A stretch of 64,000 nucleotides of DNA. It comes from Xestospongia muta. Its lineage: Eukaryota; Porifera; Demospongiae; Haplosclerida; Petrosiidae. Positions 47,717 to 61,094 of the stretch are shown in pieces; the first letter of the stretch is position 1, and each line of letters opens with the position of its first letter. The notes under the pieces were generated by a model that worked only from the letters and a program-made list of their open reading frames with translations, made no database searches and was not told where the DNA came from. A program made the translations under genes and the position numbers. The stretch covers positions 8,158,954 to 8,222,953 of the forward strand of contig OY848920.1 in assembly GCA_963693285.1 (NCBI GenBank), in the 5' to 3' direction.

Positions 47717-48915
47717 ACATACTGGAAGGGTTGAGTGGAGAGATGATATAGAGACTGTTTGGCTTATCTCACCAACTATTGAACAATGTGAAGACGTTGT
47801 TAGCAAATTAATAAAAAAACAACAAACCGAAAGAAGTAGATGGCGTATTAATCTCAGATCATCATCTTCTGAAAGTGCTCTTGTAATTATTAGTAATCTC
47901 AGTAAGTGTGCAGTGAGGACACTTGATATACACAGCACTCCATTGGACAATATATGTATGTCAACATTATCAGCAGAGCTACAAACTACAAATAAAACAA
48001 TGATAAACCTAATTCTTCGCTACTCTTCACTTACTGGTGGTATCAAACAAATCAGTGATGCTCTCATTACCAATTCTACTCTTAAGGTGTTGGTGTTAAT
48101 TAATATTACTATCACAGATGAAGATACCAGTAACTTATCTACCATGTTAAGTATTAATAAGACATTGGAAACATTAGAGCTATCCAACTGTAACATCACT
48201 GATAATGATGTCCGATATATCTGTGAAGGCCTCGCTAAAAACCAAACACTGACTGAGTTGAACATTGGCTATAATCCTCAGATCACTTCAGCCAGTACCA
48301 GTACAATAGCTGAACTAATCAATACAACTAAATCATTGACAGAATTACGTCTCAATGATACTTCACTGAACGATGATGATATCAATACTATTTCTAAACC
48401 TAATTCTTCGCTACTCTTCACTTACTGGTGGTATCAAACAAATCAGTGATGCTCTCATTACCAATTCTACTCTTAAGGTGTTGGTGTTAATTAATATTAC
48501 TATCACAGATGAAGATACCAGTAACTTATCTACCATGTTAAGTATTAATAAGACATTGGAAACATTAGAGCTATCCAACTGTAACATCACTGATAATGAT
48601 GTCCGATATATCTGTGAAGGCCTCGCTAAAAACCAAACACTGACTGAGTTGAACATTGGCTATAATCCTCAGATCACTTCAGCCAGTACCAGTACAATAG
48701 CTGAACTAATCAATACAACTAAATCATTGACAGAATTACGTCTCAATGATACTTCACTGAACGATGATGATATCAATACTATTTGTACTGCACTTGTTGA
48801 AAATATTACAATACAGATATTATATTTGTCCAAGCAACATGAAGAGGATTGTAAGAAATTCGACAGTTATCAAGTTATTAAAGACAGACTTAAGTTTCAG
48901 CCTGTCTTTAGGTAG
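47717..48915 (+). pseudogene. Leucine-rich-repeat (RI-type) gene split by a 391-bp exact duplication
   Basis: An AACAG acceptor precedes GHTGRVEWRDDIETVW. The frame runs into ribonuclease-inhibitor-type leucine-rich repeats of about 28 residues (LKVLVLINITITDED, LETLELSNCNITDND, LTELNIGYNPQI, LTELRLNDTSLNDDD). Sequence 48008-48398 is repeated at 48399-48789 with no difference seen. Because 391 is not a multiple of three, the first copy runs out of frame and stops at about 48449. The second copy continues in the correct frame to the stop at 48915. Removing one copy would leave a single open gene. This type of LRR is common in NLR-like immune receptors. No NACHT domain is visible here. Confidence 0.75.
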
Positions 48916-49705
48916 TTTCTTCTATACATTTACTTTCAATTTAGTTTAAATTTCTGTTGATGTCTTTTCACTATTAATGTCTTTTTATAAAGTGCAAACA
49001 AAGCAATTTTCTTTGTGTACATGTAGAGATATTAGAGTGTAGTTTACCAATTAGAGTGGGTGTGGTCAATTGACTACTGAGAAGTACCTGAAATATAGTC
49101 AGGTGACTTGTTCTGGTCTCCTACCTCATTCAACCTCTTTATCGAGGAGTAAATTTTGACATGTCCATTTATGAATGTAATTGAACTGTTAAAATGTCCA
49201 TACTAATACTTTATAATTTATTAGACTTGTCCTTATGTGCAGATGTCCGGGATTCAGACTAGTACAAACAAACAATACTACATATTATAATAATAACAAT
49301 TAATACATGTAAATAATATCATAATATAATAACTGTACTATAATACACACAATAAACAAAAGCAAATACAAATTAACTATGATGTCATAATGACAATGTT
49401 GAGGATCATTGTGAATACTTGTTTATCGAAAGTGGTAACAAATAGTGGGTGGAGTTAGTGAGTCATTAATTAGAAATTAAATTGTCCAGAAGGCACACTG
49501 AGTAGCAGGAGCAAATTGAAGTTATCCTGATGTAATAGAGGGTACCAAAGTGAATACTTCATCATTCTGAGAGAGAGAACATTAACAACTAATAATGTAA
49601 TGTCACTATATTGAGTATATCTCTAAACTAAGGACTGTTTCAAAAGCTTACATTAATACTAAAGTGTCATTCAATTTTCATTGAACAACAATGTATATTA
49701 ATAAC
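48916..49705. other. Intergenic region, nothing recognised
   Basis: AT-rich sequence between the convergent LRR (plus) and importin-alpha (minus) genes. No coding or RNA feature was recognised. Confidence 0.45.
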
Positions 49706-49710
49706 TGTTA

Positions 49711-52611
49711 CCTCATCAGAGAAGTATTTATCAATAATATTTAGTGATAGTTAATAGATATCCTCATTCTCATGTTGTTGTAATGCCTCAATTCTATCAA
49801 GTCCCTCTCGTACTCCTCAACTAACAGACAAACCTGTTCAACCCGTCCAGTCTGTTGTGAAGCCTACAACAATATAAATATAAAACCATACCCACAAACC
49901 CAACCCCTAAAAGTGCATACGATATACATAGCAATATTGAGTCAGACCCTTCAATCAGGACACTTAATTGTGTCCATTAGAAAGGGGTGCACAAAGTGGG
50001 TATGGCATACATTTAACTTGTTAGAGATAACATCCAAGATAACCAATATTGTTTTTGTATCATTAACCACTAGAAGATCACAGAGTGGTTTGAGGAGTCC
50101 CATTTCTAGGGCATAGAGTATTTGAGGGACTGTACTCCCGGCTGTCAGATTAGTGATAGCCCATACTGCCTCCTTTTGAGCTCGGAACTCACCCTGTATA
50201 ATAGATGAGTAGATGTAAATGGATGAATAGCTACATGGAATGGATATATAAACAATGATGAAAGTATGGTCACATAACCCCACCCACTCACCTTAATTAG
50301 TATATTAATTAAAGGAGGTAACAAGTTAGCATCAATAACTGACTGTATCTGTCCTTGTTGTCTAGCTGTTATATTAGATATTGTCCATGCTGCCTCCTAT
50401 ATAATGGACAAATAAAATAGATGAATAGATACATGGAGAGACAATGGATGAATGATATATTAATTGTTAGAAAAATGGATGATACTAAAAATTAATGGAT
50501 GCATACAAGGAGAAATGTATGGACACATAGATAAAGAATGGATACATAATAAGAATTAATAGATGAATATACAAAGTAAATGGATATATAGAGATATAAT
50601 GGACATATAGTAGATATACTTCTTGTATATTAGTACAATGATGTCGTAAATAATGGTTCAAAATATTGTAGAGCACCACAATTTAATACTAAGTAAGTCT
50701 GTTCATCATTACCAGTAACTATATTACCAATAGCACAAAGAGAAGGTGACTATAGAGAAAGAAATGAACACATATTATAAATACATTGAGTTTATTAATA
50801 ATGACATATACTACATTAACTATTATTGCAACATATTTTAGTATACAGAGTTATACTGAAATATACAGAGTTATACAGACATATACAGAGTTATACTGTT
50901 ATACACTTACCACAAGGCTTGTATCATCAGTGCCAATTAGTTGTACTAATCTAGGGACTACCCCACTAGTTATAACATGTTGTATACGTTCAACACTATC
51001 ATTAGCTACATAAGAATGCCCAACAAGCATCACTGTTAACCTAAAAAAGTATATATCCATTTCACTCTCTTATTTATCCATCCTTCAGTGCATCTGTCCA
51101 TTTGTGTATCTATTCATCCATTCTTCATGAGTCTATACATCCATTTATCCATTACTCACCTCTTTATCAATATGATTGATCAACTGTGCTAAAACTGGTA
51201 ATAACTAGTACACAAATCTAGTAAAACTCAGGATATTATCTCAGTATATAATCTATCGTATGGTATCAATAGCAGGAGGTATTTTTTTATTGCGACAAAA
51301 GTTATAAATAGCCCAAGTTATATTACGAAGATTTTCAACCTAAAAATAAGAGAGAGTATACATTAAGTAATTATTAATTTAATTATTACAGGGGAGCCCA
51401 CTTAATATCATACCACATAATAGAATAATCTGTTTTTTTATCATAAAAAGGTAAAATCCAAAACCATATTTATATTTCCCTGCACCTCAAAACTCATTTA
51501 ATATCATAATGTGTAATGTCATATCCCGGATAGTATCATAATAAATCCAGTCAAATTTGTTTCTTTTCTTGCATAGTATCATAGTCACACGAGTGACCAT
51601 GTGCAAGAATGTCATATTTAATTCTGTTTACTATGAGTTGTAAGTGTAAGGATTTGTCGCTGAGTCAGAAGCTTGAGATCATTCAGCTTGCTTCAGAGAA
51701 GGTGTCCCAAACTGAAATTTCTCAGCAGTTTGGTTGCTCACAGTCAACAGTCTCTAAGATGATAAGTCAAAAAGAGAGACTTAAGCATGAAGCGGCAAAG
51801 AACAAGATGAAGGATTGTAAGACGAAACATATGGAAAAGGGAGATGATGTAGACAAAGCTCTCTTGTTGTGTAAACTGTCAAAATTATAAAATCATTGGT
51901 TTCCCACATTATAGAATAACCTGGATAATATCATAATATACACTTGTACAACAGGTATGACATCAAGTAGGACCCACTGTATTTAATTAAGAACCATCGC
52001 CTAAAAAAGAAAATACATGACAACTGTTGTTAAGTAGTCTATGTAGCTATGGTGACAGTTGCCATGGTAACACAGGTAGTTACGGTGATATCCAATACCT
52101 GCAATGTTTACAAGTGCCCATACACCTTGATCTTGGACATTAGTATGTGGAAATGAGAGAAGATTGATAAACATTGGTACAGCCCCTATAATCCAATGAG
52201 TTAATAATACAATATGATATAATAATGTGTTCACCTGATTGTACAACTGTTCTAGTTTGTTCAGAGTTACCAGATGCTATGTTAGTAAGTGCCCAAGCTG
52301 CATCAAATTGTAACTGTTGACTGGAAAGAGAGAAAGACAGAGTGTGAGAGTGTGTGTGCGTGTGAGAAAGATAGAGTATATGAGTGTGTGTGTGAGAATA
52401 ACAAGAGACTAGCTTACATATCTGAGCAATGTAGAAACTCAACCAGTTTTGGAACAATACCAGTCCTATTAATTCCATTCCTTCTCTTGAGAATCTGTTC
52501 ATTTTTCATGCGTGTAAGAAAAGAATGAATAAACACAAAATGGACACACTATAAACATACCTTTTGTAGCTCAACAGTGACATCCACTTTGTGATGTCAC
52601 ATTTCCTAGAA
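49711..52611 (-). pseudogene. Importin alpha (karyopherin alpha) pseudogene
   Basis: Minus-strand exons match importin alpha from the IBB domain (DVTVELQK, then NEQILKRRNG) through armadillo repeats. These include [83 protein letters not shown] and KPLCDLLVVND. Importin alpha is the adaptor for classical nuclear localisation signals. This copy is damaged. About 60 residues between the IBB and the first repeat are missing. Frames shift near 50995, 50655 and 49805, and the C-terminal ENEDIY block runs into a TAA. A pogo-like element lies at 51389-51979. Some exons are cleanly open, so decay is recent or the copy is very divergent. Confidence 0.8.
51389..51979 (+). mobile_element. Pogo/Tigger-like DNA transposon remnant
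   Basis: Inverted ends CAGGGGAGCCCACTTAATAT and (reverse complement of the right end) CAGTGGGTCCTACTTGATGT match closely. Both are flanked by TA, the target duplication of Tc1/mariner-pogo elements. Inside, a plus-strand frame (51609-51890) encodes a CENP-B/pogo N-terminal helix-turn-helix: LSLSQKLEIIQLA, EISQQFGCSQSTVSKMI. The frame stops after about 90 residues and the DDE domain is missing, so the element is an internally deleted, non-autonomous copy inside the importin-alpha locus. Confidence 0.85.
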
Positions 52612-52865
52612 AAAATCACATGACAATCATATGACATGAATATCTACTTACATCCACTATACTTTGCTATATATCTGAGTGTCATACTGAATACACTACT
52701 AAAGCATTGTCACATCTCTAACATTATCACTACATTAGCTAACACAAATGGAATTTGTCCGCAATATACCATATAAGGAAGTATGCTATTTATAGTAGTA
52801 CTTGCAATGCTATTTATAGTTATATGCAGCCACACCCTTCTTTGACCTCCCAAGAAATATTGACT

Positions 52866-54473
52866 ATGGCATCAAGTCTAAGTGAGTTAAAAATTAAGTT
52901 CCTTTTCTCATTTATAAATGTCATTTTCATTTTAGATGTTGCTAATTTGAAAGATATCATTGAAGCTTTGAGGAAAGGTCTTTTCCCAAGCCATCGCTGG
53001 TCTCCTCTTGGTCTACAACTGGGTCTATTACAACCTACTCTATCAACCATTAAAGCAAACCATAGAGATGATGTGGAGAGTTGCCTTCAGGAATGTTTAA
53101 CTCTGTGGTTGAGTAAAGCTGACAAGGTGACTGAGAGTGGAGGTCCTACATGGGACTCATTAGCTGATGCCCTTCACAAAATAGGAGAAAATTTTGCAGC
53201 TGAAAAACTAATGGAATTTAGTGAGAAATTCAATGATAGATATGTTAGGACAGTTCACTTATTATTTAATTATTTTGATATAGAATTCTCCACTCCAGCT
53301 TGTCAAATGCTACGTAAACACACTGACAGGTTCTCATCACTGACTCTTCCTGTGGAGATTGTTCAGATGTTACATGCAGAGAGAGTAATCTCTAAGGAGA
53401 CATTAGATGAAGTCAATACATCAGGAGGTATACTAGGAGAAGGTCCATTGAAAGCACTGTGTACTACAGTGTATGAAGAGCCAAACAAATTAAAGAAGTT
53501 CGCTAGTATATTATTGAAATCAGAAGAAGTAGTACAGATTGCTCAAGACATACTCCAGGAGTATAGTAAATAAATTTACATATTATTCTATTGTAACTTC
53601 CCATTTTGTTATACAGATCAAACATTTCCTTCCCAAGTCAAACTGCAGGCCACATTTCAATATGATTTTGATCGAATGAGAGTGACCTTTGGAAATCTCA
53701 TCGATAAGGTTGCACCTCTCATTGAAGCTGGCATTCCTTCACTTGACGAACTGAAAACGTACCTTAGAAGGTGTTTCCAAGAGCTAGCACCTCAATTGAG
53801 TGCAGCCAAATCTTTCAATGATGTCATAGATATTGTTCAAGACACATGTACCATCATTAATATTTGCTGCTTAGAAGCCATTGTTGATCGCTATGAAATC
53901 ACTGAAGCCGAAAGACATATCACAGAATTCAAGAAACAAGTTGATACTTTTTGTGAGAAGGTGAAAGCCGATATATGCCTTGACCAAAACTTCAAGACAG
54001 CTTCTTCTTCTCATCTTACTTGTGAAAGTATTGAGTTTGTTGTGGAATGGAAGACAAATGAATGCACACTCCGTCACATTAAAGGTTTGTTGTTAAAGGC
54101 GTTTAAAGGTATGGCAAAATCTGTCCAAGTTAGAGCAGTAAATGAAGGCAACTCCATCATTATCATCTGCTATGCTCCACTAAGGTTGATGGATTTTCTG
54201 TTAATGGTTGCCAAAAGCAATCTTGACTTACTTAAGAAAATAGGAGTCATTAAACTCACTATCGGCTATCATATTATTTTTGATAAGTGTAAGAGGAATG
54301 AGGTTAGAATTGAATTGTTTCAAAACAAAAATTATCTTATTACTTATAGGAGATGAGAGCTATTGAAGAAGATTTAGAGGATCTGAAACACAAACTGGAG
54401 TCAAGGGACACAATTATTAAAGAGATGACAACAGAAATGGATGGTTTGAAATCACAGCTTAGAAACAGTGAAG
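52866..54473 (+). CDS. Death-domain protein with coiled coil, 3' part missing
   Basis: Exons 52866-52881 (MASSL), 52936 to about 53564, about 53618-54302 and 54350-54473 splice in phase. Residues about 8-95 form a death domain (LKDIIEALRKGLF, WSPLGLQLGLLQPTL, CLQECLTLWLSKAD, TWDSLADALHKIG), an adaptor fold for apoptotic and innate immune signalling. About 300 residues follow without a family I can name, including a segment ending LLKKIGVIKLTIGYHIIFDKC. The last exon is a charged coiled coil (EEDLEDLKHKLESRD). That exon ends at a GT donor in phase 1, but no downstream exon is found before gene E, so the gene is truncated or continues through a rearrangement. The 46439 exon would fit its phase. 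The junction near 53565 was chosen because it removes a stop and joins two long frames. Confidence 0.75.
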
Positions 54474-55523
54474 GTCAGTCCAACCTTGAAGTAATAGATA
54501 TGGTGTTAGTCAAGTACATTATGAAAAAAAAACACAAGAGACTATGTCTTGAATGTTTTCAATACACATTTTATCAGATTTATTCTTGTGTTTTTTGGTA
54601 CAACATTTGATATCCTAATACTGTTAGAGACCTGACTTCATCAATTAGTACCACAATCAACAAACACTTAATTGATGTCAAGTTTGCCTTCTTCTGGGTT
54701 TGTGCCTTCACCGACGCCAGTAACTCTTTGTGAAAGCAGCAAGAGATGTAAAGATTGACACTTGTACATCCTTAGTGAAGCCTAAGAGTGCTAACTGGCT
54801 TATAGAAGTACTGGAATCCATCTCTCAAAGCTTGAAATTGTTGTCAATGATTTCAGAAAGGCTGGCATTCTAGATGCACTTAATGGACACTAGAACACTT
54901 GCTGTAACTAGGTTAAGTAGTTTCTATTGTTGTTGTGATAATTATTATCAGTATAAATATATTGTGTTCAGTAAACCACAAAAAAATTCCTCAAACTTTA
55001 ATATTTACTTCAAATCGCAAACTATAATTATTGCAAACATTTCCAGCTCTACAGTATATAGAAACCTTTAAAGGTTTGGGTTTAAACAGATTAAGCTTTG
55101 TTGTAACAGGATAGCATACGTAAGTAGAAATCAGTAACATTTAGACAAAGTACTGTACTCTTATTACAATTGATCTCTGTGTTATACAAAAGTGTCATCC
55201 AGACAGAAGCAAGCTAGAAGCACGATGAGTTGTCTTGTTACTAGTTGATAGATAGTTTTATATTATCATAATACTATGCCACCACTATCTTGGTACGTAT
55301 ATGGTTTTTGGCTTTGTCATCCCTACATTTTTTATTGCTTGTATATTTAAGTACTGTATTTTAATGAATGATGTACATGTCCAATTCTTCAAAGCAATAA
55401 TGATATATGATAAACTACTATCACACATTGCAAGTGTGGGAAATAATTTATAAGAATAGGAGATTATCATGATATGATTCCTAATATGTAATTACTTTAT
55501 ACATTTCAATTACAGATATTAAC
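54474..55523. other. Truncation zone and start of the second duplication unit
   Basis: No gene was recognised. From about 55075 the sequence matches 32340-32790, so the junction between the death-domain gene and the duplicated block lies between 54474 and about 55075. A TACAG acceptor just before the gene E start codon implies a 5' untranslated exon. Confidence 0.6.
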
Positions 55524-58500
55524 ATGTCAGATGGTGCTGCTATAAAGCAGTTCCTTCAAGAACAAGGAATTAAAGTAACTGAAAATTTATTGAAGGCAAC
55601 AGATGACTTAGGAGTAAATGAGATTTCAGATTTAAATGTATTGCGTGAGGATGACTTTAAAAATACAGGTATGTCAATATTGGAACCTTACTATTTATAT
55701 ATATTTCTTGTATAATTCACTGAAATAGTGAAATATTTATGTTTCTGTCTTTAGATTGGGTGTTTTACTTAATTTGTTGAACTAGTACATTTGATTACAT
55801 TATGCGTTTTAGTGGCAAATAATTATATGCATGTATTGTTTATATTTACCTTATGTAGGTCTCAAAGTAGTTCAAATTAGGCGATTGTTGCAAGCCTGTT
55901 CCCAGTATGAGCCAATAATATCTGATCCAAAAGATAATTCACAGCCTGTGATCAAAATTGGATATATTCTACTACAGGAATTATTTATACGCAGTCAAGA
56001 GGTGTCGTATATAACCCTTAACTCCGAGAAAGACACAATGGAGTTCCTTATCAGACAGATCTGTGACAGGGATAAAATATCTGAGACAAGGTTTACACTG
56101 GAGTTGTTCAGTCAAAAAGGATCTGCTCTTAATGTAAACATGTTCACTATGAAATGTAAGTTATATCTCTTGTAATTAAGGTATATTAAAAATTAAATCA
56201 CATACAGCAACTCTGAAACAATGGAAAATCAGTAATGGTGATATCGTTTATGTCTTTATACGTTTAAAAGAACAGCCACATTGTTTTTGGGGATTTGATG
56301 AGCTAAAAGACACACATCTCATTAACTCAAGTGAAGGTACTGTCAAAAGGTTGCTTTCAATCAATTATAATTATACATTAGGTCAATACAGTTTAAAGAT
56401 CATCAGTGAAGCATTTGGCACTTTTACCATCAATTTTGACTCTCGAGGACTACAAGTTAATACTCTTCTTAGAAAAGTGGCACATGTTATTAGAGTACCA
56501 CCACAATATCTTTCACTCTATAAAAGGTACTTAATAATAAATCATTTTTAGCTTTGTATGTGGTCATTTTAATCTCTATTTATAGCATCAAATTATTAAT
56601 ATTTTTTGCTTATTACATTTACCCACAATATCTGCTAATCATGTCACTCTGCTCTTTTTCACACACATCTTGTGCCTATTTTAAGTTTTATTTTTAACTT
56701 CATTGCAGCCTATATGACTTGTATGATGTAAGGCTAACTCTACTTGGATATAGCTTGTAGGCATGACAATTACACATAATATATAAACAGCCAACACATC
56801 AGTACCTCATCCATTGAATACTCCTGTGTACAATGTGTACTGTAGATCAGGTTTATTTTCTATATATAACTTATTGATTTATTTTTACTGCAGTGTAACA
56901 GAACATCATGCTCTTAAACCTGAAGACATGATTGGTGTTCAAAATGGCGACACATTGTTCCTAAGACTGAAAACTGTGCATAACTTTCTCAGAAATTATG
57001 GGAAAAAAGTCTATAAACCGTTTTATGAACAAACGGACAAAGGATTGTCTAAGTTCTATTCAATCTTACGATACTTGGTAACTTTAAGTTGTTAAAATTA
57101 ATTCTCTATTTTTATTTGCTGACACCTTATCTATAGTATTCTAATTGTGATAAAAATGCTATCACTTCTGCTATTATGAGACTAACTGACTGTCCACCTG
57201 TAGCCATAGCATTTTATCATTTTTTCCATCTTGGAATTTCACATATTTCATACCTGGTGAGACTTTATTTAAATATAATTCCAATGTATATATTTATAAT
57301 TTTATAGACTGCTCTTGTTGAAGGTTTTTACTTCCTATCTCGTGCTATTTTAGGATGTTTCAGTGACACAGGTTTCTTTTTTTTTCAAAACAAATTTATT
57401 GCTTTATTTTATAGTACAACTGAGACAGACATTTGAATTTAGTGACTACATATTTGGATATATTCTCAAAATGTCAAAGGTATGTCTTGCTTTCATTTTG
57501 TAAATCAAATAACTGCATACTTGCAGAGTACACGATATATTGACTGCAACAATTTTAAGAGTATTTCTTTGACATGTCCAATCACTGGATTGAAAATCAT
57601 ACAACCAGTATGTGTACAGAGCAAATGGTATGAGTATTTAGCAGCAAAAGAAAAAATTGAAAGTTAGCCAATTATATTACTATTTTAATTACAATTTTAT
57701 TTTAATTTATTTTACTGTATTTACTAACGTTATGATTTCTAATGACTTTCAGATAAAGAAGCTCTTCCTGGATGTCAGGCAGTAAACATTGGAGATTTAC
57801 TACCTGATGAACAATTGGAACATCATCTCATAACTACTGCATTTAGCCCTGCACATGAAATACATGTCTTTGAAAGCTCAGAATTGCAAGTTTTTATTTG
57901 AAAACGTAATTATTATCAGTCAATGTTTTCTTTTTAAAGGCTCATTCCACCACTAGCTGTTCCTTGTGACTGGAAGGAACTAAAAGATAGTGCAGCACTT
58001 TTAGAAATAATACCACCTGATAGTAAAGATCTTACAAGTCATACGAATGTACTGACTTATATCTCTGGAGGTTAAGTCATTGTTGTGATACTTAGTACTT
58101 GTCACTTAGGGTATATAGGTCAAGTTGTAGTGTTTACTGATACTACCAAATGTACAAACTTTGAGGCGTGCATCTATAATCCATTAACTTGTGAAATTGA
58201 AAGATATAATAGTCATAAAATGAAGAGTTTCAAGTGGTAAGTCTTTGATGATTATTATATTAACACACAAGTTACAAACAAACTCTGACTGGCTTTCTAC
58301 TAATGCACAGATAAACTGATAATAAAAAGTACCACATAAAGACTAGGATAGATTAAATCATAGATGTTTAATAAAATTCAATGAAATAAGATGTTGAAAT
58401 GTTGTTTTAAAACCTACGTTAGACATGTTTACATTCCATGTATATTTATTTACATGACAGTTCTGATGAACGAATGATAACACATAATCTTGTTGACTTC

Positions 58501-60833
58501 CTTAATCCAAAATTAAGAAGCATACTACCAAATGATGCACTGTCATTGCCAAGGTATGAACAAGTGAATTCTATTGTTGTCATAATGACATCCATCATAT
58601 TAAATTCCTTAGTGTTGTCCAGCAATCAAAAGATTCCTACAAGATTACTAAAGAACCAAAAGAAGCAATTATGGTAAATTTCTTATAAAAAGGATTGTTT
58701 TAATGGAGAATGATCAATAAATAATCTAGGTTCTTCTTGACATAAGTGCATCAATGACTGACCCAATTTTCAATGACCAGTATGTACCATTACAGATACG
58801 AGTACAATCATTTCACTCTGTCTATAGGGATGATAAATACAGGAAAATTACAGCTGGTGGTAATTTTTTTACTTCTTTTGCTGATCGAACAGAAGCATAT
58901 AACTTTGATCATGTCATTGGTGTCATGCATTTTAATACTGAAGTTGATCAAACATTACCATTGTGCCAGAGGTGGCCAACATTTAAGGTATCTAACAAAT
59001 AAATTTAACTACTTAATAATTGATGTCTTGCTCAAAGTCTGCTATTGTGAGATCAAGCGTTTTATCAACCGCTGGTGATACTGCTTTATATGATGCATTA
59101 GTAAAAGCAGCAGAGACATTGTGTGAATTTGGCTTACAGTATCCATTATGTCAGAAGTAAAGTTATATATCTATTTTGCACCTAATGTTTTAAACATACA
59201 TTGCAGGAGAATACTATGTCTAACAGATGGTGAAGATAATAAATCCAAGGCAACTGCTCTTGAAGCTGTCAATCTTCTTAAAGTATAACGAAACTTTTAT
59301 ATTATAAATATTTCATTAAATTTTTTACATTATAGTCTGAGAACATCATTGTTGATACTATTTTGATAACACCAAAAGGAAACAATACTCAAAAAGCAAT
59401 ATGCCATGCTACAGGTTATGAGTTATAATAGAATGCACCAATTTAAATGGACATAACATAGGGGGTTGGTGTTTCTTACCAACAAATCTTAGTGAAGGAA
59501 CAAGATTGTTTGAAATGGAAGTTCTTCTTTCTGTCAGACAGAGAACTGAGATTACAAAGCCACCTTTAAATGATTTGGTATATGATTTATACTTTTATTT
59601 AGTTTATTGTTCTTGTTTTTAAGGCTGATCTGAAGCAATTAGAATATGGCAAATATGATTCTAATGATCCCTATTCATATCGAAATAAACTTGTTAAAGA
59701 ACTTGATGAAGTTAGAACATGTACTGCCAAACAGTAAATAAAATTGAATTCATTTGTACTTGTGAACAATTTATTTAGAATGGTATTGTTGGCTTCCTTT
59801 ATGAGGAGTGAACAAACTAGTTCTTATGGCCAGAAACCACACATTCAACGTCTTTACAAAGAATTGAGAAATTATGAAAAGAACCCTCATGATCATTTTT
59901 CAATATTTCCAAGTGAAAGAAAGTAAGTTTCATCAAAAATGAAATGACAAGTATGAAATTAACTACTAGTGTATGTATTTGGAAAATACTTATGAGAGGA
60001 GAAGAAAGCACACCTTATAAAGGTTTGAAACTACAGTTAATTTTCCTTGTAATTTTTACTGACTATTATTATTTTAAATATAAAGATTATTTTCACTATT
60101 AATTTTAGGAGTTTACTTACTTTTTGCTAAGTTTCCTGACAGTTATCCATACAAACCTCCAGAAATTAGATTTGTGACAAAGGTCAGACAATTTCATTAA
60201 ATCATATATATTAAAATCACTTCAATAGATATATCATTGTAACATTAATTCCGTTGGACGTATATGTCACCCTATATTGGGAAGAAATTACATACCTAGT
60301 TTGTCAATAAAAGAAATTTTTGACCAGATATTTGGTCTTTTATTGTCACCAGAACCTGATGATCCATTAGACAGGTATAATATAAACTAAACAGTCAATG
60401 ACATTACTAGAGTATAACCTTCGTTTTTAGCATATTAGCTGAGGAATATCATATCAACAAAGGTGAGTATATGAGGAAAGCACGAGAATTAGATGAAAAA
60501 GAAGCATGTCAAATATCATGGGATGACTACACACTTGTAAGTCACTAGGAAAGAAATTTAGTTACACAGTTGTCTATCAAATTATAGGAACTAACTAAAG
60601 AATCAATTAATGTTATGGATATGCTCAAATGTCCTCTGTCAGGTAAACTCTTTATGGATCCTGTCATGACTGAATATGATCATACATATGAACGACATGC
60701 TCTACTTTATTATTTGAGGAATAACAACAATCTTGACCCTAAGGCTGGAAAACCAGTTAATCCTAATCGTTTGGTGTCCCAAACATTAATCCGAGATATG
60801 GCTGACAATTTCCGACGATTTAATTCACATTAA
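55524..60833 (+). CDS. Array gene E: SAM-like / Ubl-Ubl / vWA / E2 / U-box protein
   Basis: Closest paralogue of gene D. The SAM-like exon is 55524-55668. Beta-grasp segments are at 55950-56330 and 56382-56980. Half U-box motif LTCPITGLKIIQPV is at 57527-57665. The vWA (58730-59578) has DISAS, GDTALYDAL and LTDGED, all MIDAS positions kept. The E2 (about 59780-60536) keeps HCNINSVGRICHPILGR. The U-box (60588-60833) has CPLSGKLFMDPV, but the usual YGHTYER is changed to YDHTYER. No frame break was found. Introns such as 58238-58460 are nearly identical to gene D, whereas the first exon and the U-box differ strongly. This points to selection or gene conversion acting on the ends of the protein. 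Confidence 0.85.
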
Positions 60834-61094
60834 AATACTGTTTAGTGTTGACTTTGTGTTAAAACTTTGGTAATTTATATAGTTCATTGTTGATATTTAA
60901 TTATTTTAAACATATTTTAATTAAATATTTTACTAGAAAAAATCAATTTGTAAAATACACACCAATACTATTGAATTAGATGCAATATACAAAAAATGAC
61001 CAATACTTAAACTTTAATAGCAAAACATTATGGTTAACATAATCATTGTAACATGATTGCGATCATTGTAGTTAGTCATCATCACCTCTTATAA

